Source: Lentinus brumalis (taxonomy: Eukaryota; Basidiomycota; Agaricomycetes; Polyporales; Polyporaceae). Taken from it: a stretch of 64,000 nt of DNA. Of this stretch, positions 1 to 11,283 are shown piece by piece. The notes beneath the pieces were generated by a model, which made no database searches, had not been told where the DNA came from, and saw nothing but the letters and a program-made list of their open reading frames with translations. The position numbers were made by a program, and so were the translations under genes. The stretch covers positions 558,001 through 622,000 of the forward strand of contig MARA01000004.1 of the NCBI GenBank assembly GCA_001792895.1. Direction: 5' to 3'. How positions within the stretch are numbered: position 1 is the stretch's first letter; every line of letters starts with the position of its first letter.

Positions 1-1
1 G

Positions 2-727
2 CTCTGCCTTGCATCCGCCACCGGCTTCCAGCCGCATCCCGTGGACCGCATCGCGCCGCCAGACGACGGTCGCGGCGTGTACAGGCACTTCATCGACCAG
101 TACACGAAGCTACGGCTCTGGGAGCTCGAGGAGGTGGGCGCGCGGGGCGTGGTGTACCTCGACGCGGACACGCTCGTGACGCGCAACTTTGACGAGCTCT
201 TCGCGCTGCCGTACGCGTTCGCGGCGACGCCGGACGTGTACACGAACCGGAAGGGGTTCGTGGTGCAGTTCAACGCGGGGGTGCTGTTCCTGCGGCCGAG
301 GGCGGCGCTCTTCCGGGACATCGTGAAGACGATCGCGACGGCCAAGTACTGGCGGCACGAGGCGGAGCAGGCGCTGCTGAACACGTTCTATGCGAAGGAC
401 GTGGTGCGGCTGCCGTATGCGTACAATGCGAACCTCGCGATCAAGGCGCGCAGCCCGCGCATGTGGGAGGGCATCAAGCATGACATCCGCATCATACACT
501 ATACGATGGTCAAGCCGTTCACGCGCGACAACAAGAACTATGCGCTTGTGCCGATGAGCGAGCTCGAGGCGAATGCACGGAGGAGAGGGAAGAGCGAGTT
601 TGGGGGCATCTTTGCAGAGGAGATGGAGACGTGGGCGCAGGCGTGGAAGGAGACGTACACGACGCACGAGGAAAAGCTCGAGAACTGCATGCTGCTCTCG
701 AACAAGCCAGGGTACCAGTCGCTGTGA
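2..727 (+). CDS. Glycosyltransferase family 8 protein, 5' truncated
   Basis: This is the C-terminal part of a GT8 (glycogenin/galactinol-synthase type) retaining glycosyltransferase, which would transfer a sugar from a nucleotide-sugar donor. The frame is open to the window edge, so the true start lies upstream; the GTG at 41 is only an internal Val codon. Visible family marks are YLDADTLVTRNFDELF, with the DxD metal/nucleotide-sugar site, the segment FNAGVLFLRP, and the late HYTMVKPF block that usually closes the donor site. The stop is TGA at 725-727. No transmembrane segment or signal can be judged because the N-terminus is missing. The family is clear from the motifs; the specific substrate is not determined. 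Confidence 0.88.
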   Translation, partial: LCLASATGFQPHPVDRIAPPDDGRGVYRHFIDQYTKLRLWELEEVGARGVVYLDADTLVTRNFDELFALPYAFAATPDVYTNRKGFVVQFNAGVLFLRPRAALFRDIVKTIATAKYWRHEAEQALLNTFYAKDVVRLPYAYNANLAIKARSPRMWEGIKHDIRIIHYTMVKPFTRDNKNYALVPMSELEANARRRGKSEFGGIFAEEMETWAQAWKETYTTHEEKLENCMLLSNKPGYQSL

Positions 728-1904
728 AGGAGTTGTGATTTCTCTCTTGTGGGCTGATGCATTATCCGCTGTGTAATCGCTATCTCAGTGCATTTGGTTG
801 TCGTACTTTTACTCCGAGACTCACCAGGTTGGGCATTCATGGACGCTCTGTATTGTAGATGTCTGCGTTGATAGATCGAGTGCATGGCTTATGATATCGG
901 GAGGCCCCATACTCAGGTACCGGTGAGCCTCGGACTTAGTGAGCTCGGACTTGACCACAATATTGCTGCCAGCGGGAGGCGTGAGAGGAGTTGGAGAGGC
1001 GTCAAGGGTTTAGCAGATCAGGATTATTGAAGTTATGGGTGTCTATGTATGACAGATCGGTTCGTGAGAGCGGTCGGCTACTGGCGGCGGGGTGATTAAC
1101 CAGTAATAGAGTCCATTCGGGAGAAGCACTCGGGTCTCACGACATGGAATGACAGATAGCATGCCTGGCGGGGAGTATATAAAGCGCGTTCACGCCGCCG
1201 TAGTCCTATCAATTGGACGAGTGTCCTGTGCAGTAAGCCTCGATGTCGTTCTCTCCGAGTTGTTCCAGGCAGATGGTGTCCGGGCTTCGGGACTCTCAAC
1301 TTGACGCTTCGACGGGCGACCCAGTTGGAGTCTATCGGCCTAAAGTCTGCGATTCGGATTGGGGTCGGGAGGTATCACTGTTGCTCGTCCTATGACCATG
1401 TGGCAGAGAGGGGAGAGGCGACGATCCCCTCGACTCGGTGGTCCCCAGTGCATGCATATTCCATGTTGAGGATATTAAAATTAAAGACAAGGGTAAGAAC
1501 GTAGTCCGCGCAAGGGTTTAATTTGCGTACCTCTTCCACAGACTGAGGTTCCCGGATCCGCTGGATGACGGTGAGTGATCATCCAGCAACCTGCCAGTGG
1601 AGTGATATACACACCTGCTATCATGTACTAGTCGATCACCGTTACAATGCATCCTGAGCATTTCTCTGCCCTATATTGCCCTATATCTTGCAGCTTGCTG
1701 CCGGGTCAAAGAGTTCAGTAAAAGGTCAACGTGGAACAGATCACTTCACCACAAGTAAGTCGTATGTATAAGGAAGTAGGCGCGCGTTGAGTTACTAAAC
1801 GGGTAATTGTGAACTGAACCAAAGTTCAAACAAAAGAGCTGTTAGCGCGCGAAGGGGCGCGATGAAGTCACCTTTCCCGTCGACCACGACCATCGCCATC
1901 GCCA
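728..1904. other. Intergenic region with an isolated TATA box
   Basis: About 1.2 kb separates the GT8 gene from the CENP-C gene. Only short open frames occur, none with a recognisable domain. The proximal part would hold the 3' UTR of the GT8 gene and the distal part the CENP-C promoter. A TATATAAA lies at 1176-1183, more than 700 bases upstream of the CENP-C start, with no convincing gene directly after it. Confidence 0.6.
1176..1183 (+). promoter_or_regulatory. TATA-box-like element (TATATAAA)
   Basis: A perfect TATATAAA sits in a GC-rich context. The sequence 30-130 bases downstream does not start a long open frame and does not match U6 or another small RNA I can recognise. It could drive an unannotated non-coding transcript, a long 5' leader of the CENP-C gene, or be chance. 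Confidence 0.3.
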
Positions 1905-4048
1905 ATGCCTGCTGCCTCTGCACGCAAAAGCAGCCTCGGAGCATCACGCCGGGGCCCACAGAAGTACATTCCCTACCGCGCGGACGACTTTGGGCATGGC
2001 AAGAAGACTGGTATCGCCGTCGGCATCGTCGACACCACCGACGAGTTCGAGCCGTTCGAGAAGGTCATGAGCCAGGCCGACCAGCGCACCCCCTTTCGTC
2101 CCCAGGGCACACGCAAGAAACGCGGTCCAAAGACTCCCGTGCCTGTGCGAGAGCCGTCGGACGATGAGGAGAACGGAGAGACGTCCATGGATCTGGATGT
2201 CACACCGCACGCACCCTCTGCGTACTTCGCACATGCACGCGTCAGCACCATCACGTCGAGCATGCAGCGTATCGGCTCGTCCTCTCGTCCCGTCGCACAT
2301 CCCTCTGATGTTGATTTCGACGACGTGCCCTCTCCCCGCGCCTCTCCATCCTTCACCTCAAAGCGGTCACAGGCAAACGGAAACGCGAGCCGCACATCAC
2401 TGCCTTCGCGATCGCGACTGTCGCACTCGACCATCTACCGGGACGACGACGACGACGACTCGGACGGGGATGCCGGCGCTCCCGACTACGACTATGGAGA
2501 CTACGGCAACGATATGGACGTGGACGATACCCCACCGCCGCCTCCGCCGCAAGGATCGCGCACGCCGCGCAATGGCCAGACCCCGCGTCGCACCAGCTTC
2601 GTCCACCTGGATCAAGAGGAGGACGAGCACGAGGAAGCGCAGGTTGAGGAGGAGATGGAGGACTACCGCCGCTCGCCGAGCGAGAAGGCGCGTGGGAAGC
2701 AGCCCATGGCGTATCAGGAGGACGAACAGGAGATGGAGCCGGAGATTGCGCAAGGGTTCGACGACTTGGATGAACAACCTATGGACGAGGATCCTCAGGA
2801 AGAGGAGGAGGCGCCACCACCGAAGAAGGGGAAGAAGGGCAGAGAGGAGAAAGCTTCGAAGAACAGCGGGAAGGAGAACGACGGAGCCCCTCGTGGGCGA
2901 TCACGGCAGAAGAAGGTGGTTCTGCGCGAAGGTACGCACTCAAAGCACCGGCTGTATGCGTACATATCCACTAACCACCGACTCATCCACTAATCACGGA
3001 CTTTATGCGTTCATAATCAACCGTCCTCGTTCTCCAGCCACACCCGATGATCCGAATCAGGATGGGTTGCGTCGTAGCAAGCGCAGACGATACTCACCCC
3101 TGGCGTGGTGGAGGCTCGAGAAGGTGGTCTATGGGCGACGGGAGAACGGCCAGTGTTTGGTGCCCAGCATCAAGGAGATTCACCGTATTGCCCAGATGCC
3201 CGCCGAGCCCCTCGGCGCTCGCAGGCGGAGGGGTCAGTCGCGCAAGAAGAGCCGCACAGTCGAGCCGGAGGCCCAGCAGGTGCTCGTGTACAACCCGGAA
3301 GAGGGCTGGGACGAGAAGACGGACTCGCGTTGCTTAGTGCGCGAGTATGGCGACGAGGACAAGGAAGTCGAGCGACGTGAGTCTGTCTGCAGTGCCAATG
3401 CTGGGAGTGATTATGGTGCTCAATCTTGTGGGCGTATGCAGGTGTTGCATTTACTGCTAACATGGTCCAGCCGAAGCCTGCAGCCCAAGGCGCGTTCTAC
3501 TTCCAGAAGATCTTTGGCGACGGCGACTTCCTCGCGGCTGGACAACTCATCATCCCGCCTGGGTCGACGAAGCCTACGAAGGGCACAAAAGACAACACCT
3601 TCGTATGTCTTTCTATCACCCCTACATAATGCACATGTTCACCCCCCGCTCAGGTCTTCTATGTCATCCAAGGCGCGGTACAGTTCTGTGTGCACAAGAC
3701 CAACTTTGTGCTGTCCACCGGTGGCATGTTCATGGTCCCGCGAGGTGAGTCCCCTCGATTGACGCGGCGACACATCGTTGAACACGTGCTTCTCTTGCAG
3801 GCAACATCTACTACATCCAGAACATATGCGAGCGCGATGCAAAGCTCTTCTTCGCCCAGGCGCGCAAGATGCCCGAGGAGGCGTTCAGGGAGGAAGAGGG
3901 CGAGGCAGAGTCCGACCACGAGCAGCGTTCTCGCTCCAAGTCCACCGCCGGCCAGCGTCGCCAGTCTACCGGCCGGGCCTCATCCGACACTGTGCAGGGC
4001 GAGGAGCCGGAGCCCAAGTCGAAGCGCAGGGGCACCTCCACGCGCTGA
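1905..4048 (+). CDS. Inner kinetochore protein CENP-C/Mif2
   Basis: This encodes the DNA- and CENP-A-nucleosome-binding inner kinetochore protein. Five exons are read: 1905-2931, 3038-3376, 3442-3602, 3654-3744 and 3801-4048. They splice in frame to about 621 residues. The N-terminus (KYIPYRADDFGHGKKTGI) fits the Mif2 N-terminal block. The long middle is acidic and Ser/Pro-rich. The CENP-C signature is RRYSPLAWWRLEKVVYG, starting in exon 2, with the Arg and Trp residues used to contact the nucleosome. The C-terminus is the cupin dimerisation fold (FYVIQGAVQFCVH, GMFMVPRGNIYYIQN). The start at 1905 is preferred over the ATG at 1862, which opens another frame. All introns are GT-AG. Confidence 0.95.
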
Positions 4049-4680
4049 CCTTCTCTTTGTCTGTCATATCCCTGTCCTCATGTACCTATTTTATTGTCTT
4101 ACATATGCTCCATACGCCCCTCCGGCGCACAACCTACCTTGTAGTTGACGGACGTCGCATGTATGCTATGTAGTGGAGTAGTGCTCCTATCCTATCCAAT
4201 CCATGTATTCCATGCTGCAAGCGATGTATGTATGTAACTGACATGCACAAGTTTGCAAGATACGGTCTGAGAGGCAAATGCACAGAGCCACGGCCGGGTG
4301 CACGCATATCGTCGTGGCACAGGCGTGCAATAGCAGAGGGAGCGAGTGTAGTACGGGACGGAGCATTACGGGCTGCGACGGGAATATGTGCGGAGCGCAT
4401 GAGTGTATGTAGCTATGGCTGTAGCTGCAGAGCTATAGGTACTAAGCACTAGGTAACTATGTAGCAGAGCAGGGACGATGTACACGACGGGAGTTATCCA
4501 ACGAACGAGGTGTAAGATAGATAGGAACTAAGACTGACTAACAACTAGGAGAAACTAACGAGCGGAGACCAGGGAGGGCACCAATAGATAATTACATCCG
4601 AAGGAAAAACACGTACTAGACATCAGATCTCACCATCATCTCCCCGCCGCGCGACCAGCGCCGTCGCCCAGCACAGAGCC
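4049..4680. other. Convergent 3' intergenic region
   Basis: This is the shared downstream region of the CENP-C gene and the minus-strand gene at 4681. It is AT-richer than its surroundings and carries many stops. I see only UTR-like sequence and no gene. Confidence 0.6.
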
Positions 4681-7600
4681 TCAGATCATGCCCGACCGCA
4701 GCGCGCCCGTGGGCGGCGCCTTCTGCGGAGGGAGCTTCGGGCGCGACGGGAGGGTTCTCGGCCGCTGGGCGGGATTGGAGGGCAGGCCCGGATAATTGGC
4801 CGAGGAGAGCCCGTGATTATGTGACGCACCGCGCGGCGGGGGCGGGAGAGGTTGGCTGGGCGGAGGAGGGAGCGGCTGGCTCGGAGGCGGGATGGCAGGT
4901 GGGCGGGGGGCAGGGCGGGGCGCGATGTATGCGTTCGGGCCGGAGGGCAGGCCTGTGCGCGGGACGTTCTCGGGGACACTTGGGAAGCTGTCGTAGACAC
5001 CGTCGAGGGCCTCGCTGATGCCAGTGGTCGAGACACTCGCGATGGACTTCCAGGAGCCGCGACGCTGCAGGCCGGGCTGACCGGGAGGGGTATCGGGGCA
5101 AGGCTGCTGTTGCTTGCGTTGCTTGGAAATGGCTCGCCAGGAACAGGCGGGGGCAGACCGCGGGGAGGCTGTGGGCGGGGCGGGAGTGGAAGAGGGCGTG
5201 CGGGTCGCTGGAGTGATGATCGTGAACCAGCCATCTGGTCGTCCTCGTCTGCGATGGGAACAGTGGTCAGTATTGGTGAACCTGGATGCGCGCGGGTTGC
5301 TATCATACCTCCAGACGCAATGGCAACCTCCGGGCCCTGATTACTGCCTTCTTTCCGGTGCAGCAATCTGTCCGCGAAGCTGCTTGCACGCGAGAAGCTA
5401 TTCTTGAACATGCGCGAACTGCGATTGGAGCCCGTTTCGTTGCCTGACATCTCGTACGGCGGCGTTGGGGGCGTTGAGACCATGACCGAGTCCTCGGACG
5501 AGGAACCTACGCTGTCACGTGGGTCTGAGCGAAGGTTGCCTGAGCTCTTCGCTCTAGAAAGTAGGTTGGTCAAGTAACCAGTCTTCGGAGGACTCTTGGG
5601 AGGCGGGACCGGAGGTGTCGCCGCCTGACTACGCGACCCCGAGGAATGTGCCATGGCGCTCTTCGGACGAGCAGGCAGGGGAATGCGCACAGAGTTGGGA
5701 TCTGCGCTGAGAAACAAGGGCTGCAGTGCGGGTCGCGATGACGTGCTGTCGACGGATGGTCGAGCGGAAGACGACGAAGGATCCAACGACGGCCTCGACG
5801 GCATGCGTTCAAGAGATGGGCGCGAGGGCTTGCGGTCGAGCGATGGCCTCGACATGGAGGTCTTGCGTTCACGGTCGACAGACGGACGGGTAGGAAGGGG
5901 TCGATGCTCGTGTTGCGACTGTCGTGCAGAGTTGCGGCTAGAGTCATATTGCGACTGTCGTGACGAGTCGTACTGCGAAGTGCGAGAGGTGGTGCTCTGA
6001 TCCTGTGACAGGCGATTGAAGAGTTCGGAGTCGTCCGGAGACTCTGGCAAGTCCTGCACGGGACGAGGCCTGTCAGATGTACGCCGACCAGTCGCAGGAG
6101 GGGTGTGGGGGTAGACTTCGACTCGACACTGGGGCGAGAGGGCAGCCTCTTCTGAGGCGGCCTGTTGTCCGACAATCGCCTCTCCAGCATGGCCGCATCA
6201 GCAAGGAGCAAGGCAAGGTCGCTCATGTTACCCGCATTCATGGGCGTCGGGGACGGGAGATCAGGATATTGCATGATCATGCTAACAGGACGGCTCTTCC
6301 CCTCGACCACCTTCTCGTGCACTACCGCGTGGAAGCCCTTCGGGCCTTCAATAGGTGTCAGGACAGGCTCTTCGTACGGAGAAATGGGTGGCAGCGGAGA
6401 GACCGCCTTGCGCCTGGTCGACACTTTTCTTGACACGGATCCCGACGATGGAGACGATCCCTCGCCGGAATACGACGAAGTGGCGGAGTAGGCAGATCCG
6501 GGTGACGTTACCGACACGCCCGCGGAGTCAGGAGGAGCAGGTAAGCTGCGAACAGTGGGAGCTGGTTGACTTGGCGGCGTCGAGTTCTCCGCCTTGATAT
6601 TGGTGGGCTGCGCAAGGTTGGGCGTTTCACTATGTGACGGGATGACAACGGAGAGGGGCGGAGACGCAATCCGTCCGAGGTTGACGTTAGTCTTGACAGA
6701 GCCGTCGCGCGAATAGGCATTGCTCTCGTCGTTTGGCGTAACGAGTGGTGCGGAAGAGGGCGGAGTACTGCCGCCCGACGCAGATCCGAAGGTCCCTCGA
6801 CGTGTGTCCTTGAAGGTAAGAGCCGCTGGGGAGTCAGGAGCCTCAGGAATAGCGGGAAGTGCGCGACCGAACGGTACAGAAGGAGTCGGGACCATGTAAG
6901 AAGCATAGATGTCGCTCGCGGGGAAAGAGGCTCAGCGACAGGGCTGTCCGGAGAGTAAGCGGAGGGGGTAGCAGGCGACAAGAACTGACTGGACGACTGC
7001 GTGTTGGCAGTCGGCTGCACCTGCTTCTTCTCTGGAGTCTCGAAAGTTCTACCCTCCTTAGCTGCCAGCTCGGACTGCTGTGCAAGGTAGTTACGGACAG
7101 CGAGCTGGGAGAGCGACCCGTTGAGTGAAAAGCGCTGCTTGATGGGGGTCGCAACGTCCAGCATGTCCTCCTGAAGGAGGAGCTGATCTAGCAGGTCTTG
7201 AACTGAGTTCTGCTGCTCGAGTGAGTCTCCTAGCTCAGCGATTGCTTGGAGTGATACCGCAGGGACGACAACGGCCCCCGCCTCTCCCATACGAGTTGCA
7301 CGATCCAGCATGTCAATGACTGCTTGGACGTCCGGGTCAACGACATCATCCACGGAGGCACGCGCAGCTTCTGGCTCTGGCTCTGGGTCGGGGTCCGATT
7401 TCTTCGTCGAAGGATCCGTGACGGGGGAGGTGTGGGCGCTTTCGGCTCGGGAGTCGGTGAGACATGGACTGCAGGGGGAGGAGCATCTTCTGCAGGCTCG
7501 GGCTCTGATGGCGGTTCGAAGATGGCAGGGGACTCATCTAGTTGATCCGCGCCAGGGTCGGCAACCGACGCTGGTGCGACTGTCTCCTCCTGCTCTTCCG

Positions 7601-8162
7601 GCGAAACGTCATCGTTCGCAGACGCGACGAGCGCATCAATGCTCTGCTGCTGACTCTCCTCGAAGGCCACGGTGTCATTCGGAGTGTCGGGATAGCCGTC
7701 GGAGAGGACGTCACCGACAGAATCTCCGTTGTCGGAGGTCAAGAATGGCGAGCCGGGAGGACTGGGGGACGTAGCATACCGATCGAGTTCAAGACGGGAC
7801 GCACTCCGAGACCTGGGCTGCTTCTGGTCTGTCTTTGACGACGGAGGGACGGGTATATGAGGGCGAGAAAGACCGGGGACACGGTTACCATACAGCTCTC
7901 CCCGCTTTGTCGTGTTCTGGTCCTTCTCCATGGGAGGTGCGAACCCAAATCTTCCCTTCGGCTTCGGAACGGCACCCTGCTTTTCGAATGATGCTATACG
8001 GTCTCGGAGAGCATTGTTGCCAGCCACGACGGTGTTCGCCTTGGGAAGAGGCTGCGAGGTGGTGGTGCCCGCTGCATGTTGGGCATTGACGGCTTGTTGT
8101 TGCTGAAGTGCGGCGATACGGGCTTTGAGGTCGACAGGCGGGACGGGGCTCTGGCAGAGGTC
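4681..8162 (-). CDS. Large proline/serine-rich scaffold-like protein, frame broken four times
   Basis: I do not recognise a catalytic domain. Reading from the 5' end: DLCQSPVPPVDLKAR with a Gln-rich helix, then RDRIASFEKQGAVPKPKGRF, an acidic/Pro region, a short predicted coiled coil (SVQDLLDQLLLQEDML), then a long low-complexity tail with polyproline stretches suited to SH3 binding. An RPSLD/RPSLE/RPSVD repeat array lies near 5760-5890. The protein ends GALRSGMI with TGA at 4681-4683. Four single-base losses break the frame, at about 7423-7427 (G5), 6911-6921, 6100-6111 and 5095-5098 (G4); restoring one base at each joins natural protein sequence. The first exon is not resolved. A likely intron with donor GTACGT ends at 8163, and the coding start lies upstream. 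An actin-patch or Aim21-like adaptor role is possible but only a guess. Confidence 0.6.
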
Positions 8163-8637
8163 CTGGATATCCGGTCAAGGTCGGGTCAATGGAGGAGGCA
8201 ACGGAGACGTACATTGAAAGAACGGCTAGAATAAGAGCAACGACGGCAACGACGACGGTGACCACGAGCGACCCGCGACTGCGATGGCCTGCTCGTCGGG
8301 CTGGAAGAATAACAGAGGAGATGATGGTGGAAGTGATGAACGAGCAGCGGGGGCTGAGCACGGCGGCTCGTCGCTCGCTTGCATCAATTCCTGCCCGGTC
8401 ACTGATCGCTGCCGCCCACTTGCCAGCCATGACCGCACACATCGCCAGTTCGCGACAATCACCAAGTCACCGCCTCCACCCATCAGTATCGTAACGTAGC
8501 AATGTCCCAGAGCTCTTCCAGACTGCAGCACCGAACGTTCACACAACTAAGTACGACAGGCGCAGTAATATACGTCCCGGAACCACAACGGCCTGCTCAT
8601 ATTACATTCAGACACCTCAAGACACCCCGCGACATAA
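8163..8637. other. Intergenic region, probably holding exon 1 and leader of the scaffold gene
   Basis: The likely 50-nt intron (minus-strand GTACGT to CCAG) occupies about 8163-8212. Upstream of it the minus strand has an open frame with a Val-rich stretch (VVTVVVAVVALILAVLS) that may be leader sequence. The remainder is the 3' flank of the Trf4 gene. No separate gene is supported. Confidence 0.45.
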
Positions 8638-11039
8638 TCACTCATCCCCGCTATCATGGGCCGATGTCATGGCCTTGGACAACCAGTACGACCGCCTGCT
8701 CGCCGCCTCTGCCCTTCCCGGACGTTCGGCATCCGAGACAGCCACATCATACTCACCCTCCTCCTCCGAGATCCCGTCTTCCTCACCGCGCTGATGCGAT
8801 ACCGAGAATGCATCCTCGTCATCGTCCGTCGTGTACACCGTGTGGACGTCCGCCTGCGTGCCTGTACGCCTGCGCTTCGCTGGGGGCTGCCGGCTTTCAA
8901 TATCATACCGGCTTTCGATCAGCTCTGCCTCCGAGTCTGCTGAGCCGTCGTCCGTGTCGAAAGTCATATCTGCCTCGCCCCACGCAGTCGCGACGCTGTT
9001 CGCTTCTGCTGTTCGTGACGTGCTGTTGACGTTGGCCGCAGCCTTGTCTGTTAGCGACGTCGTCGGTGTGACCCCCAGCATGCGATGCAACACCTGGCGG
9101 TCGTACACCTCCTGCACCACTCTGCGATGATTGATAGTCTTGAAATGATGGTCAGCCTGATCCTGATCCGCCAGTAGATATGGCAGGGGTATCTCAACGT
9201 AGCGTCCTCAGAGCGTGGCCGGCCACGCTGGAGTTATCAATAAACATGGCACATATGGGCATGCCCGGTGCTCAGTGCTATCGGACGTATGCTGCCGGAG
9301 CACGCCCAAACCCGTTCACTCAGCAATTGGGTCTGCGATATCCGAGACCCACTGCGTTGATATACCCCTTGCACATCATAGATCTGTGCTCACCTCTTGC
9401 GTTATTCCCATGACACTCGCGAGAATGCTCATCTCCTCAGGCTCCGTCGTAGACCGCAGGCGCACGGTCCGACCTTCTCTTCGTGCACTAATGATGGTGG
9501 CCTGCGCGTACGCCGCTGCGGTCATAATCCCGTGGGCGCCCGCCAGAGTGGTTCGCACCCTCGCGAAGTTATACGAGCCGCGCGAAATGTCGTTAGCTGT
9601 GAGAAGACTTTCAGTTTGACGCCCCAGATCCATGATGCGAGAAGAGGTTGCGTACTCGGGTCGCCTGGGTCCTCAATGGAGAGCAGCCTCGGCTCGCGGT
9701 AGTCAAACCACCCTCGCTGCCGCTTGTTATAGTACGACCCGCCGTCGCGCAGCGAGATTCCGACTTCCTGGTAGTTGAAGTAGGACCCATAGAGCTCGAA
9801 GAACTCCATCACGAGCACACCGAGATTCTTAGAAGGGTCGATCTCTCCTCTTCGGATTTTCGGGTGCATCTGCAGGAAGCTGATCGCAAGACATACGATG
9901 CTATAGCTGCCAAGTCCGCCGCTGAACACCTCGTTCATACTCCGCTGACTGAGGAAGTTCTTGATGATGAGGACGAGGCTCCGGAGTGCGGGGAGCTCCT
10001 GCAGGAACTGCTTGACCATCTTGCCAGTCGTGATGCCATTGCCCTGGTTTATGCTGATGTCGACAGGGAATCTCCCATGCGTCGTGACGAATTTGATGAT
10101 AGGAACCTTCGCTTTCGCGATGATCGTGACGCGGTCTGTTATCCCAGCGCGCTTCACGATGTTCGCGAGGGAATGCAACACGGACACCTTGTCCATACGC
10201 ATCATGGACGGTGAGTAGATGACGAGATCGATGTCGCTGGAGACGAAGGTGAGATACACTGAGATAGAGCAGGCGGGAACGGTCCAGACGTACCTTAACG
10301 GCAGGTATAGCTTCGTCTCGTAACTGCCGAACGGGAGGACCTTCGCATCGCGATAGCTCTTGACTATTGCGTTGGAGATGAGCTGTACCGTCAGTGAGCG
10401 GACCTCGTCCTCTATTGGAGTCGGGGACATATATTGCACGAAGGCCTCCACCTCCTTATGTAGCCTAAGCAGCAATGTGCCGCGCCGGCGGTCAGTCGTT
10501 CTCGCGTGCATAGGAAAGATTGACATAGAATGTACGCACATCTCTGCGACATTTGCGCAGCTCTCCCAGTCCACGTCCCTCGCCCACGGAGCCTTGCGCG
10601 ACGCTGCGGCAAGCCGCTCCTTCTTGTTCGCGTACCCATCGTCGTAGTCCAGCTCCTCCGCCTTACGCTTCCGTCCAGCGTGCTCGCTGTCCCGCCTGCT
10701 CTCCCGGTCCTTTCCCTTCCCCTTGTCCTTGCCTCTGTCCCACTCCCGTACTGGGGGCGACGATTCGCGGGCGGGCGGATCCTCTTCTTCTACGGGCTCG
10801 GGCTCAGGGAACGAGAACGGGATGAAGTCCGCTTCGACGAAGGAGCTGCTGCCGTCCGCAGGAGCCGCGCTCTTGCTTGCGGGCTCCGAGACGCCTTCGG
10901 GCTTGGGAGAAGGAGTTGACGGTCCCGCCTCAGCGTTGGCATTGGCAGCCTGTTTCTCTTTCCTGCGCGCGCGGCGGCTGGTGGAGTTGTCGTCTGTCCC
11001 AGATACGGAGCTCCGTTGAGAGCGTGATTTGTTTGACAT
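8638..11039 (-). CDS. Non-canonical poly(A) polymerase Trf4/Cid14 (TRAMP complex)
   Basis: This nuclear poly(A) polymerase adds short tails to aberrant RNAs for exosome decay. Five exons, in transcript order, are 11039-10540, 10464-10294, 10236-9656, 9596-9394 and 9138-8638, about 651 residues. The nucleotidyltransferase core shows FGSYETKLYLPL-SDIDLVIY, giving two of the catalytic Asp residues, and FPVDISIN with the third. The PAP-associated domain follows (LGSYSIVCLAISFLQMHP, NLGVLVMEFFELYG), then the nucleotide-recognition segment GSYNFARVRTTL. The N-terminal 165 residues are basic and Ser-rich. The C-terminus is acidic with an NLS-like PPAKRRR. The ATG at 11039 is chosen because MSNKSRS begins the natural disordered N-terminus. 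The fourth intron (255 nt) is unusually long. The gene is divergent from the thiouridylase across 244 bases. Confidence 0.93.
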
Positions 11040-11283
11040 GTCCTGGCCGTGTGTCTGGTCTCTAGTTCGCGTTTTTGCAGTTCGAGAGTAGAGGAGATCG
11101 TGAAAGCTTGTGTATGTATGGTGAGGGATGAGGAGAACCAATTTTGGGGAGCGCCCAATTACGCACTTGGCCTCAGCCACCACCAACGACTGTCCAGTGT
11201 CCTTCAACTTGCTCTCCTGGTCTCTCGGACTCACACATACTTTGCTTGGTGGCTGAAATTGATATTTGGGACGAAGGAGCTTG

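Noticed and set aside
110..667. 185-codon minus-strand frame under the GT8 gene
   Set aside because: It is an Arg/Leu-rich antisense shadow of a clearly coding sequence.
7885..8442. 185-codon minus-strand frame with a hydrophobic Val-rich run, as a membrane protein
   Set aside because: It overlaps the scaffold gene in another frame, and the part upstream of 8212 is better explained as leader or first-exon sequence.
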